A stretch of DNA of 64,000 bases from an uncultured Pseudomonadota bacterium. GTDB taxonomy: Bacteria > Pseudomonadota > Alphaproteobacteria > Rs-D84. Below, one piece after another: positions 43,447 to 51,060 of this stretch. Under the pieces are notes generated by a model. It ran no database searches, was not told the origin of the DNA, and saw only the letters and a list, made by a program, of their open reading frames with translations. The stretch's first letter is position 1. Every line of letters starts with the position of its first letter. A program made the position numbers and the translations under genes. Location of the stretch: NCBI GenBank assembly GCA_937885575.1, contig CALABO010000008.1, forward strand, positions 6,537 through 70,536, written 5' to 3'.

Positions 43447-44382
43447 TTAATCATCTGGAAAATCCCAAAGCCAACAATAATCCGGATCATTTTCATGCCC
43501 GGTTTCATACCCGGCACAGGTGCGTTTTTTCTGGCGGGTGTCAACGGCGGCAATGGTTGCGATATTTGCGCCGTTTTCCAATTCGCCGGTTGTCGCATTA
43601 TGCGTTGGCGCATTTGCGGTCGCAACCCCATTGCCCAGCGCGCCATTTGCGCCATAATTTGCAAGTGTGTTCGGCGTGCCGGTGGGCGCGGCATTTTGAA
43701 TTTCATTATGCAACGCACTATACACATCCTTTAACAGTTCCAATGAAACCAATGCACCCTTGATATAGTTTAGACTTGTGGTTGCGTTACCACTGGTTCC
43801 ACCAAAGTTTGATGTTTCATACTGTGCCAATGTTTTTGTTCCGTTGATATACAATATAACATTATCCGCGCCGGATTTTTGGGTAAGTGGTTGCGACCCA
43901 CCCGCGGTGATATAACGACGACCAACGACCCCCGAGTTCGCCCCCAAATCAATTGTTTGCCCACCGGTGGAGGCCATGAGATAGTAGATTGTTGTGCTTG
44001 TCCATGCTGCCGGAAGTTTATTTTGTTTTGCCGCTAATCCTTCTGCCACGGCACGAACGGTTGGAACATAATTATCCATTTCGGAACCGTATGCACTACC
44101 ACCATATACAGACAAATCACCCTCATCATCCGAAATTGTTTGCGCATCTAAAATACCTATCTTATTACCAACAAGTCCACTTGTAGAATCATATGTTGTA
44201 ATCGCCGGCAACATAAGTTCAGGATTGCCATTAAACTCCACTAACCCGGTTGTGATTTTATCCTGTTTCGTATCGACATAGGCCTTAGATGCCACGGTTT
44301 TCTTGTCCAATTCGGTTGGTTCCGCAAATGACGGCATTGTAAACAATGTTGCAAATACAGATAACACGATAAATTTTTTCAT
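43447..44382 (-). CDS. Exported protein with KAYVDTKQDK motif, unknown function
   Basis: 311 residues. The signal peptide MKKFIVLSVFATLFTMPSFA is followed by EPTELDKKTVASKAYVDTKQDKI, a start reminiscent of trimeric fibre or tail-fibre-like surface proteins. The body is Gly/Thr/Asn/Ala-rich, low in charge, and suits a beta-structured fibre. The C-terminus is short and Cys-containing (TCAGYETG...DYCWLWDFPDD). The ATG at 44382 follows AAAAAAGGGGGAAAATAT. It is preceded by structured leader B. Confidence 0.7.
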   Translation of the reverse strand: MKKFIVLSVFATLFTMPSFAEPTELDKKTVASKAYVDTKQDKITTGLVEFNGNPELMLPAITTYDSTSGLVGNKIGILDAQTISDDEGDLSVYGGSAYGSEMDNYVPTVRAVAEGLAAKQNKLPAAWTSTTIYYLMASTGGQTIDLGANSGVVGRRYITAGGSQPLTQKSGADNVILYINGTKTLAQYETSNFGGTSGNATTSLNYIKGALVSLELLKDVYSALHNEIQNAAPTGTPNTLANYGANGALGNGVATANAPTHNATTGELENGANIATIAAVDTRQKKRTCAGYETGHENDPDYCWLWDFPDD

Positions 44383-44401
44383 ATATTTTCCCCCTTTTTT
44401 A

Positions 44402-44588
44402 TGTAACAAAAAACCACCGAATTCACTTCAAGTGGTTGGAGGTTCAAGACTATGTTCCGAGAAAATAGTGGGTTTATTCTTTATATTCACCGCCCTCCAA
44501 CCACCCTGGGTTGGAGGTGTTTTTTGTCCCCACGGACATCCGGAACCACGGGTCTTGACACCCCATCGATGGAACACCCATCGATACA
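44402..44588 (-). promoter_or_regulatory. Structured leader B: attenuator or riboswitch candidate
   Basis: Homologous to leader A. Minus strand: 5' hairpin ATCGATGG/CCATCGAT with loop GTGTT (44585-44565), GGGTGTCAAGACCC, CTCCAACC (44516-44509), GTGGTTGGAGG (44504-44494), CCTCCAACCAC (44442-44432) and GTGGTT (44417-44412) followed by TTTTGTT. The 11-bp antiterminator-type pairing competes both with the upstream hairpin and with the terminator-like one. A TTGTTT-N18-TAAAAT promoter is possible just upstream. The ribosome-binding site and ATG follow within 25 nt. Confidence 0.7.
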
Positions 44589-44650
44589 AATATTTTATCA
44601 AAACATGGGTATAAAAAACAAGCGAAAAAAGTATCGGCAACAAAAAACGG

Positions 44651-44751
44651 GCGCATCCGTCTTCGCTACCGCTCCGTCGCGACCAGACGCACCAACACCA
44701 AGCCAGGGCAAAGCCCCAGCGCAGTCTCGGCACCGCACCAGCGGTGACGGA
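44651..44751 (+). repeat. Repeat family 2, copy 1
   Basis: Contains AACACCAAGCCAGGGCAAAGCCCCAGCGCAGTCTCGGC and a hairpin ACCGC...GCGGT. The left end ATCCGTCTTCG is the reverse complement of the right end of copy 2. With leader B it accounts for the gene-free stretch 44383-44771. Confidence 0.7.
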
Positions 44752-44753
44752 TA

Positions 44754-44774
44754 ACCACCAGCCACTAACAATTA
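44754..44774 (-). repeat. TTAGTG-type repeat beginning at the MFS stop
   Basis: Minus strand: the stop TAA (44774-44772) is followed by TTGTTAGTGGCTGGTGGTT. Confidence 0.72.
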
Positions 44775-45962
44775 CACTCTTTTTCTTGCCATCAATACCG
44801 CAATCGAAATCACGCCTATTATGGCCGTCACCCACCAAACCGCCGCGGTCGTTCCAAACACAGTAATAAATGCCGCACCAATGCCGGGCGCAATCACACT
44901 TGGCAAATTGCAACTTGTGCGAAACACGCCATAAAACTTTGTTTGCTGTGCCGGTTTTGTTCCATCAAAGAACAACAAATCATGCACCGGTTCCATCAGT
45001 GCGCCTGAAATCTGCCACAATACAAATATGGCAAGCAGTGGGAAACCGGTCGCAAATGTCGCCCACACCGAAAACGCCGCAAACGACCCGAACCCAAGCA
45101 CAAGCCAAATACTTTTTCCGAATCGCCGCACAAGGTGCCCCATAATTTCCGACAAAATCAAATACGGCACGATACCGAAACTTAACACCAAACCCAATGT
45201 ATCCTTGGTAAACCCGGCCTCTATCACGACAATCGGCACATATAAATACCGCATCGCGCGCAGCGAATAATAACCAAAGTTCACGATATACGCGCGCTTC
45301 ATTCCGGGCGTTTTGAAAAATTCCATAGTATTGCGCCAAAGCGCGCGAACGGTGCGCCGCGGACTGACGGGTTTTATAACTTTGTCTTCTTGGGTCAAAT
45401 GAAAATACCTAAAAAACACCCAGGCCCCCAAATAAATCGCCGATGACAAAAAGAACGCCGACCGATTACCGAATCGGGTCGCAACCATCACCGCCAACAT
45501 CGGCGCGAACAGCGCACCAATATTCATCCACAAATGATACCGCGAATTTAGCCGCGCCATACCAACATCACGCGAAAAATCTGACATAAACAGTGGCACC
45601 AACATCGCGGTAAGCGTGATTGCAAAACCACTGGTGTAATCAAGGACGATAAATGTTCGTGGCAATACTGAAAAACCCATCATCGCATAGCACACGACCA
45701 ACATTAACAGTGCAAAATAGAAAACCTTGGTCTTGGAAAATTGGCGAAAAATCTCGTGCGCGAACAACGCGACAATCATACAGAACACCGAATAAATCGC
45801 GACATAGACACCAACAACCGCGGAATTCATAAAGATTTCGAGTATAACCAATGAATAAACGGCATTATAAATTCCATCGGCAAATCCGGTAAAAATCCCA
45901 AGATTCGCGAACGAAAACCCACTAAGCGAACTTCGCATAGAGATATATTTATCTTTGGCCAT
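44772..45962 (-). CDS. MFS transporter
   Basis: 396 residues with about twelve membrane helices. There is a GxxxD-like loop between helices 2 and 3, a central basic loop (VSPRRTVRALWRNTMEFFKTPG) and a second half with GHLVRRFGKSIWLVLGFGSFAAF. The substrate is not predictable; the overall pattern fits drug/metabolite-efflux-like members. The start is ATG 45962, downstream of a GGGGGGAAAG site. The stop codon belongs to a TTAGTG repeat. Confidence 0.8.
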   Translation of the reverse strand: MAKDKYISMRSSLSGFSFANLGIFTGFADGIYNAVYSLVILEIFMNSAVVGVYVAIYSVFCMIVALFAHEIFRQFSKTKVFYFALLMLVVCYAMMGFSVLPRTFIVLDYTSGFAITLTAMLVPLFMSDFSRDVGMARLNSRYHLWMNIGALFAPMLAVMVATRFGNRSAFFLSSAIYLGAWVFFRYFHLTQEDKVIKPVSPRRTVRALWRNTMEFFKTPGMKRAYIVNFGYYSLRAMRYLYVPIVVIEAGFTKDTLGLVLSFGIVPYLILSEIMGHLVRRFGKSIWLVLGFGSFAAFSVWATFATGFPLLAIFVLWQISGALMEPVHDLLFFDGTKPAQQTKFYGVFRTSCNLPSVIAPGIGAAFITVFGTTAAVWWVTAIIGVISIAVLMARKRV

Positions 45963-46022
45963 TAAACTAACTTTCCCCCCTACCCTGATAAATATATCAC
46001 AAAAACGACCGAATCGCAAAAA

Positions 46023-46054
46023 ATGGTTAGTGTTAATGTAAGTGGTTAGTGGTA
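46023..46054 (+). repeat. TTAGTG-type repeat
   Basis: ATGGTTAGTGTTAATGTAAGTGG, then TTAGTGG. It lies upstream of the MFS gene and next to repeat family 2, not at a stop codon. Confidence 0.72.
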
Positions 46055-46076
46055 TCTGGAATTTGTTCGTAATTAC

Positions 46077-46156
46077 TAACACCAAGCCGGGGCAAAGCCC
46101 CGGCGCAGTCTCGGCGTAGTCGCGTCACCGCTGTGCGGTGACGGACGAAGACGGAT
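46077..46156 (+). repeat. Repeat family 2, copy 2
   Basis: AACACCAAGCCGGGGCAAAGCCCCGGCGCAGTCTCGGC, then hairpin TCACCGCTGTGCGGTGA and the end CGAAGACGGAT. The core differs from copy 1 by two changes that keep the GGGG/CCCC stem (A/G on both sides). Confidence 0.72.
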
Positions 46157-46159
46157 AAA

Positions 46160-46186
46160 AAAACGCACCTTCCGGTGCGTTTTTCT
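46160..46186 (-). terminator. Terminator of secB
   Basis: AAAACGCACC/GGTGCGTTTT with TTCC loop (46160-46169 with 46174-46183) and a T tract on the minus strand directly after the secB stop. Confidence 0.88.
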
Positions 46187-46626
46187 TATTTTGCTTCGGC
46201 TTGCTTTTGATTCCGCTTTTCATATAAATCTGCGAAATCAACCATCTGCATTGCGAACGGTGGGAACCCAGATTCAGCGGTTAAACGTGTCACCAGCGCG
46301 CGCACCGCCGGGAACAACAATGTCGGCACATCAATCAGCAAAGTGCGCTTTTTCTTTTCTTCGTCTTTTTCTTCTTCCATCTGAACAAGGCCGGAATAAG
46401 TCGTTTCTATCAAAAATATAGTTTTCGAATCGGCCTTTAACTTTGAATGAATTTTCGTAATCAAATCAACCATAAACAGGTTCTTTTCCGACCCTTTGAC
46501 CTGCATATCTATATTGATTTCCAATTCGGCCTGGCCATTATCCTGCTTAAAGAATAAATCCGGCACATTTGGGCTTTCGAAAGAAATGTCTTTCAAAAAT
46601 TGAGATATAATATTGAACTTTGCCAT
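46186..46626 (-). CDS. secB: Protein-export chaperone SecB
   Basis: The 146 residues have the SecB fold: FNIISQFLKDISFESPNVPDLF, INIDMQV, the SKTIFLIETTYSGLVQM strand region, and PTLLFPAVRALVTRLTAESGFPPFAMQMVDFADLY. It holds preproteins unfolded for SecA. The ATG at 46626 has AAAGGAGC upstream. A short charged insertion (EEEKDEEKKKR) sits mid-protein. Confidence 0.94.
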   Translation of the reverse strand: MAKFNIISQFLKDISFESPNVPDLFFKQDNGQAELEINIDMQVKGSEKNLFMVDLITKIHSKLKADSKTIFLIETTYSGLVQMEEEKDEEKKKRTLLIDVPTLLFPAVRALVTRLTAESGFPPFAMQMVDFADLYEKRNQKQAEAK

Positions 46627-46661
46627 ACGATTGCTCCTTTTTTTATGACTCGTTTTATGAT

Positions 46662-46689
46662 AATATAGCACAGAGGGGACGTTTTACAA
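46662..46689 (-). promoter_or_regulatory. Predicted promoter of secB
   Basis: Minus strand: TTGTAA (46689-46684), a 16-nt spacer, TATATT (46667-46662). Confidence 0.5.
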
Positions 46690-46706
46690 GTGGGGGAATA
46701 AAAAAA

Positions 46707-47810
46707 ATGACAACAAACATAATTAAACTGGTAAAAAGGGGAATTTTACTGGTTATCGCGGGCGCGGTGCTGGCGTCTTGCGATGTTTCAACGCCGACAC
46801 ATACGGGTGACGATTCGACAATTCCGTCCGGAAATTTGAAAAAAGTATCGTATTCGGACCTGCCGGGATGGCGGGATGACGATGTGCGATATGCACTCCA
46901 GGCGTTTCGTAATTCGTGCAAGGCAAAAATTCAATACAAGGGTCGCATAATACCCGACCGTGCGTTATTCGAAGAAAAATGCAATATGCTGCCCAGCGCC
47001 AGTGCCGACAACGAAACGGTGCGCGCATGGTTTGAATCGCACTTTCAACCGTACAAGATATATAATGACAACGGCACGACCAAGGGGACATTTACGGGAT
47101 ACTATTCACCAATAATCCCGGCGTGCCGCAAGAAAACCGCCGAATGCAACGAACCACTGATGGGCGTACCAACAAACGGACAAAATTTTCGCGGCGTGCC
47201 AAAGGAAAAAATCGTAAAGGATAAAATCGGTCGCGTGCTGTATTGGGCAAATATAGTCGATGTCCAAAACATCCAAATCCAAGGCAGCGGTATGTTAAAA
47301 CTTGAAGACGGCACAATGGTGAAACTGAACTTTGCCGCCGTGAACGACATGCCGTTCAAATCCATCGGCGAACAACTGCGCAACCGTGGCATAAAACCCG
47401 AAGGCGGATATTCTGCGGACGCGGTTTGGAAGCATCTAAAGAAAAATCCAAAACTGGCACGCGAAGTAATCTATAACAATCCTCGGTATGTATATTTCTA
47501 TGAATCTGTGCCACCGGATGTAATTGGAAAACTTGGGACACCGCTTTCAAAAATACGCAGTATCGCGATGGACGATTCGCTGTATACGTTGGGTTTGCCC
47601 GTATACATCGATACGAACCTTTCGAACGGACAGAAATTTAGACGCCTTATGATTGCCCAAGATACCGGCAGTGCGATACGCGGTTTCGTGCGCGCCGATA
47701 TATTCTTTGGCAAAGGTGACGAAGCGTATCAATACGCGCACGGTCAACATTCCCAAGGCGAAATGTATATCCTTATGCCGAAAGAATATGTCTATGTCAA
47801 ACCAAAATAA
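46707..47810 (+). CDS. mltA: Membrane-bound lytic murein transglycosylase A
   Basis: The 367 residues start with a lipoprotein signal, lipobox VLASC (Cys25). The MltA double-psi barrel shows FTGYYSPIIPA, IQGSGMLKLEDG, NPRYVYFYE, and the C-terminal 3D domain with the catalytic aspartate in AQDTGSAIRGFVRADIFFGKGDEA. It cleaves peptidoglycan to 1,6-anhydro products at the outer membrane. GGGGG lies upstream of the ATG at 46707. Its end overlaps dciA. Confidence 0.9.
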   Translation: MTTNIIKLVKRGILLVIAGAVLASCDVSTPTHTGDDSTIPSGNLKKVSYSDLPGWRDDDVRYALQAFRNSCKAKIQYKGRIIPDRALFEEKCNMLPSASADNETVRAWFESHFQPYKIYNDNGTTKGTFTGYYSPIIPACRKKTAECNEPLMGVPTNGQNFRGVPKEKIVKDKIGRVLYWANIVDVQNIQIQGSGMLKLEDGTMVKLNFAAVNDMPFKSIGEQLRNRGIKPEGGYSADAVWKHLKKNPKLAREVIYNNPRYVYFYESVPPDVIGKLGTPLSKIRSIAMDDSLYTLGLPVYIDTNLSNGQKFRRLMIAQDTGSAIRGFVRADIFFGKGDEAYQYAHGQHSQGEMYILMPKEYVYVKPK

Positions 47811-48126
47811 AAACGATTTTTCCAAACGCGCAAAACGCCCACAAACCATTGCGGGCGCGCTTGGGGGACTGATGAAAATTTTTGGTGTTCGCGCATCAGA
47901 TTCCGACCTTGTTGCGCGTTGGCCGGAAATAATCGGCCCGGAAATTTCAAACCTTGCCGACATTTGTGCGATAAAAAAGCAACGCGACGGAACATATAAT
48001 ATCGTCTTGCGACCACGGAATCCGGCGTATACATTAAATCTGTCCTATATGGTTCCGGACATAACAAAGAAAATAAATAAATACTTTGGCACCGAATGTG
48101 TCGGAAAAATAAGTTTCAGGAAATAA
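47794..48126 (+). CDS. dciA: DUF721 protein, DciA-like
   Basis: 110 residues with the DUF721 pattern: LGGLMKIFGVRASDSDLVARWPEIIGPEISNLADI, then a short KH-like beta-alpha part ending VGKISFR. DciA loads or recruits the DnaB helicase in bacteria lacking DnaC. The start is taken at the second of two nearby ATGs (47794) for better spacing from AAAGAA; it overlaps the end of mltA by 17 nt. Confidence 0.75.
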   Translation: MSNQNKNDFSKRAKRPQTIAGALGGLMKIFGVRASDSDLVARWPEIIGPEISNLADICAIKKQRDGTYNIVLRPRNPAYTLNLSYMVPDITKKINKYFGTECVGKISFRK

Positions 48127-48130
48127 CAAA

Positions 48131-48628
48131 ATGACGAAACGAATACTTGGCATTGACCCCGGACTTTTACATACTGGATGGGCAATCATCGACACAAACG
48201 GCAACGAAAGAAAATATGTGGCCAGTGGTGTTATCTTGCCACGAAAAACTGGCGCGCTTGCAGAACGACTTGCGATTATATTTAACGGTGTCACAAAACT
48301 TTGCGAAACATTTGAACCGAACGAATGCAGCATGGAAATAACGTTCGTGAACAAAAACCCAACAACCACACTGATTCTGGGGCACGCACGCGCGGCGGCA
48401 ATGGTTGCGGTGTCTGTGCGCGATATTCCAGTATTTGAATACGAACCAAACAAAGTAAAAAAGATTCTAACCGGTGCGGGCCATGCGGATAAAACCGCGG
48501 TCGATAAAATGGTGCGAATATTACTGCCGGCGGCCGCACCAAAAACGCCGGACGAAAGCGACGCCATCGCAATCGCCCTGGCCCACGCCAACACAACAAG
48601 GTTTGAAAAATTTATTGAAACACCATAG
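48131..48628 (+). CDS. ruvC: Holliday junction resolvase RuvC
   Basis: The 165 residues have acidic active-site residues in LGIDPGLLHTGWA (Asp7), SMEITFVNKNP (Glu), and the C-terminal PDESDAIAIALAH; also GAGHADKTAVDKMV. It resolves junctions with RuvAB. ruvA lies 1.9 kb away with other genes in between; ruvB is not in the window. AGGAAATAAC is upstream. Confidence 0.92.
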   Translation: MTKRILGIDPGLLHTGWAIIDTNGNERKYVASGVILPRKTGALAERLAIIFNGVTKLCETFEPNECSMEITFVNKNPTTTLILGHARAAAMVAVSVRDIPVFEYEPNKVKKILTGAGHADKTAVDKMVRILLPAAAPKTPDESDAIAIALAHANTTRFEKFIETP

Positions 48629-48668
48629 CGGTTTTGATAACATACTTACCATAATCAAGGAGTTTTTA

Positions 48669-49142
48669 ATGCCAAACGAAACCAACATACTGGATAAAAT
48701 GGAAAAGCTTAAAAAATTACGGCGCTCTCATCTTAATGCATTGCGCTATATTATAGAATATCGCGAAGACAACATATCTTCACCACGGTTAAAAAAAGAA
48801 ACCGGCCGTGGGAATAGTTTTTTTGAATCAAGATTTACTTACATATTTGTGCGACCAAGTATAAACGGATTGAATGAAGACCCATTGACTGTGGTACAGA
48901 CCATATATAAATTATATGGAATAGAAACAAAAAAACATACAACACATCTTGACGACATAGAAAGAGAAATTCTTTATGTTGTCCAACCATATGACCAGCT
49001 AAGCGACGAGCAACGCAAATTCCTCAACGAATCGTGTTCAAGCAAATCGGAAATAATGGACACATTATCTGAAATAATAACACAAATGCCAAAACAACCA
49101 GAAAACAACTTTTTGTTTTCGGGCCAAGGTATAAAACGGTAA
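48669..49142 (+). CDS. Hypothetical protein
   Basis: 157 residues, unrecognised. The ATG at 48669 has AAGGAG 6 nt upstream. Mostly helical and charged: KMEKLKKLRRSHLNALRYIIEY, LKKETGRGNSFFESRF, and a C-terminal helix SSKSEIMDTLSEIITQMPK. There is no signal or membrane segment. It lies between ruvC and the TfoX-like gene. Confidence 0.6.
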   Translation: MPNETNILDKMEKLKKLRRSHLNALRYIIEYREDNISSPRLKKETGRGNSFFESRFTYIFVRPSINGLNEDPLTVVQTIYKLYGIETKKHTTHLDDIEREILYVVQPYDQLSDEQRKFLNESCSSKSEIMDTLSEIITQMPKQPENNFLFSGQGIKR

Positions 49143-49208
49143 AGATACGCAACAAAAGCGAACCCGCCGATAATTCGGCTGGTTCACTGACTCCTAACGC
49201 CAATCCAC

Positions 49209-49502
49209 ATGCCATCAAGCAAAGAATTTTTGGATTTCATCCTTGGCCAATTATCCGCGTTGCCAGACATAACATATCGCGCGATGATGGGCGAATACAT
49301 TATTTATTATCGCGGGAAAATCATCGGCGGAATTTATGATAACAGATTCTTGGTCAAACCAACCGCGGCGGCACAAAAAATTATTCCAAACACAACAAAG
49401 GAAATCCCATACCCCGGCGCAAAACCAATGCTGTCGTTTCCCGATATCGAAAACACAGAATTATTGGTAAAATTATTCAACGCGATGTATGGGGAATTGT
49501 AA
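49209..49502 (+). CDS. TfoX N-terminal domain protein
   Basis: The 97 residues match the TfoX_N domain: FLDFILGQLSALPDITYRAMMGEYIIYYRGKIIGGIYDNRFLVKPT and the AKPMLSFPDIENTELL end. Stand-alone TfoX_N proteins are common. The name comes from the competence regulator, but a competence role is not implied here. Confidence 0.8.
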   Translation: MPSSKEFLDFILGQLSALPDITYRAMMGEYIIYYRGKIIGGIYDNRFLVKPTAAAQKIIPNTTKEIPYPGAKPMLSFPDIENTELLVKLFNAMYGEL

Positions 49503-49544
49503 TCGCCACTTCCAACAAAGTCGGTAATTTCTATGACAAGATTA

Positions 49545-49662
49545 GCGACACCTCCCGGCGTTCCACGCCGTACTCCTCTGGCCAGAGGAGAACTTTGTTC
49601 TCGTCCTGTTGCAGTCCAAGTTCCCCTCTGGCTAGAGGGGTGCCCGCAGGGCGGGGTGTCGC
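49545..49662 (+). repeat. Palindromic repeat element family 1, full copy
   Basis: GCGACACCTCCCGGCGTTCC ... CTCCTCTGGCCAGAGGAG ... CCCCTCTGGCTAGAGGGG ... GCGGGGTGTCGC. Nearly identical at both ends to the copy at 3530-3656. A further GC-rich palindrome (CGCGGGGCGACGCCCCGCG) follows. Confidence 0.85.
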
Positions 49663-49688
49663 AAAAAACGCGGGGCGACGCCCCGCGC

Positions 49689-49718
49689 ACTAGCACTGAC
49701 CACTTACACTAACCACTA
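49689..49718 (-). repeat. TTAGTG-type repeat beginning at the yebC stop
   Basis: Minus strand: stop TAG (49718-49716), then TGGTTAGTGTAAGTGG and TCAGTGCTAGTG. It leads directly into a GC palindrome and the family-1 element. Confidence 0.78.
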
Positions 49719-50432
49719 ATTTGCGCCGGTAAACACCTTTTGCACATCGTCATTATCGTCCAACGCGTCAACCAGGCGTTCAACCTTGTCCCATGTTTCT
49801 TCGTCCACGTCCACCGGCATATTCGGAACCCATGTCAATTCCGCATTTTCCGGTTCGCCCAAAACATCGGCAATCTTTTTCTGCACATTCATAAAGTCAT
49901 CAGGTTTGGTTGTGATAATAAATCCCTCGTCAGTTTTTTCCAAATTATCGGCATCCGCATCCATAATAATTTCCATCATTTCATCTTCAGTTTTGCCAAC
50001 GGATGTCGGATAGAAAATTTGCCCAACGCGAGTAAACATAAACGCGACACTGCCCTCTTCGCCCATATTACCGCCGTGCTTGGAAAAAATATTCCGCACC
50101 TCTGGCACAGTGCGCCGCGGGTTGTCGGTCAGCGCCTCTACAATAATCGGCACCGCACCAGGGCCGTAACCTTCGTACCGCACCGCCACATAACTTTCGG
50201 TGTTTGCACCCGACGCTTTATCAATTGCGCGTTTAATATTATCGTTCGGCATAGAATTCTTGCGCGCCTGCAAAATTGCAAGCCGCAACCGCGGGTTATT
50301 GTCCGGATTCTTGTCGCCCAGTTTCGCCGCCATCGTGATTTCGCGTGCAAGTTTCGTGAACAATCCACTGCGTGCCGCGTCGGCAAGACCCTTTTTATGT
50401 TGAATGTTGTGCCATTTGCTATGTCCGCTCAT
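49716..50432 (-). CDS. yebC: YebC/PmpR-family regulator, TACO1-like
   Basis: 238 residues. It opens MSGHSKWHNIQHKKGLADA, the universal start of the family, with YEGYGPGAVPIIVEALTDNPRRT and NMGEEGSVAFMF. The family acts as a transcription regulator or in translation of proline-rich stretches. The start is ATG 50432. It is divergent from ruvA, whereas ruvC/ruvA usually follow yebC in the same direction. Confidence 0.93.
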   Translation of the reverse strand: MSGHSKWHNIQHKKGLADAARSGLFTKLAREITMAAKLGDKNPDNNPRLRLAILQARKNSMPNDNIKRAIDKASGANTESYVAVRYEGYGPGAVPIIVEALTDNPRRTVPEVRNIFSKHGGNMGEEGSVAFMFTRVGQIFYPTSVGKTEDEMMEIIMDADADNLEKTDEGFIITTKPDDFMNVQKKIADVLGEPENAELTWVPNMPVDVDEETWDKVERLVDALDDNDDVQKVFTGAN

Positions 50433-50435
50433 GAT

Positions 50436-50464
50436 TTGACCTTTTGATTTAATTAGATTAAAAT
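50436..50464 (+). promoter_or_regulatory. Predicted promoter of ruvA-mnmE
   Basis: TTGACC (50436-50441), a 17-nt spacer, TAAAAT (50459-50464). The ATG at 50484 follows with AAAGGATAG in between. Confidence 0.65.
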
Positions 50465-50483
50465 TACCGGCAAAGGATAGCAA

Positions 50484-51059
50484 ATGATTGGAAAATTGCA
50501 AGGCATTGTTGATTATATTGGTGACGGGTTCATTATTTTGATGGCTGGCCCCGTCGGGTACAAGGTCTATACGCCGGAAACATTGACATTGGGGACGAAC
50601 ATATCGCTGTGGATTGAAACGGTCGTGCGCGAAGATTCGATTCGTTTGTTCGGGTTTGGAACGCCCGCGGCCCAGAATTTATTCAATATGCTAAACGGCG
50701 TATCGGGCGTCGGGCCAAAGGTTGCCATGGCGATAATGGGCACGATAAAGACCGATACGCTCCTGACCGCAATCGCAACTGGCGATGCAAAAACTATTGC
50801 AACCGCGCCGGGTGTCGGCAAAAAGGTCGCGGAAAAAATCATTGTTGAATTAAAGTCCAAGGTTGGCGGTGCATCGTTTGCGTTTGATACCGGCGGCGAC
50901 ACGGGCGCCCTGCCCGATTTGTTGGCGGCATTGGAAGCATTGGGATATCGGCGCATGGATATTATCGAAATGGCACAAAAACTTGTTGCACAAAATCCAG
51001 ACGCCGGCGTATCAAAACTGGTCCCGATGGCATTGAAAGAAATAAGTGGAAATAGATAA
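50484..51059 (+). CDS. ruvA: Holliday junction DNA helicase subunit RuvA
   Basis: 191 residues: an N-terminal OB domain (MIGKLQGIVDYIGDGFIILM), two helix-hairpin-helix motifs (LNGVSGVGPKVAMAIM, ATAPGVGKKVAEKII), and C-terminal domain III (LPDLLAALEALGYRRMDI) that contacts RuvB. It forms the tetramer holding the junction. It is followed 1 nt later by mnmE. Confidence 0.94.
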   Translation: MIGKLQGIVDYIGDGFIILMAGPVGYKVYTPETLTLGTNISLWIETVVREDSIRLFGFGTPAAQNLFNMLNGVSGVGPKVAMAIMGTIKTDTLLTAIATGDAKTIATAPGVGKKVAEKIIVELKSKVGGASFAFDTGGDTGALPDLLAALEALGYRRMDIIEMAQKLVAQNPDAGVSKLVPMALKEISGNR

Positions 51060-51060
51060 G

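Noticed and set aside
49209..49502. TfoX_N gene as evidence for natural competence
   Set aside because: Stand-alone TfoX_N domains are widespread and no com genes are in the window.
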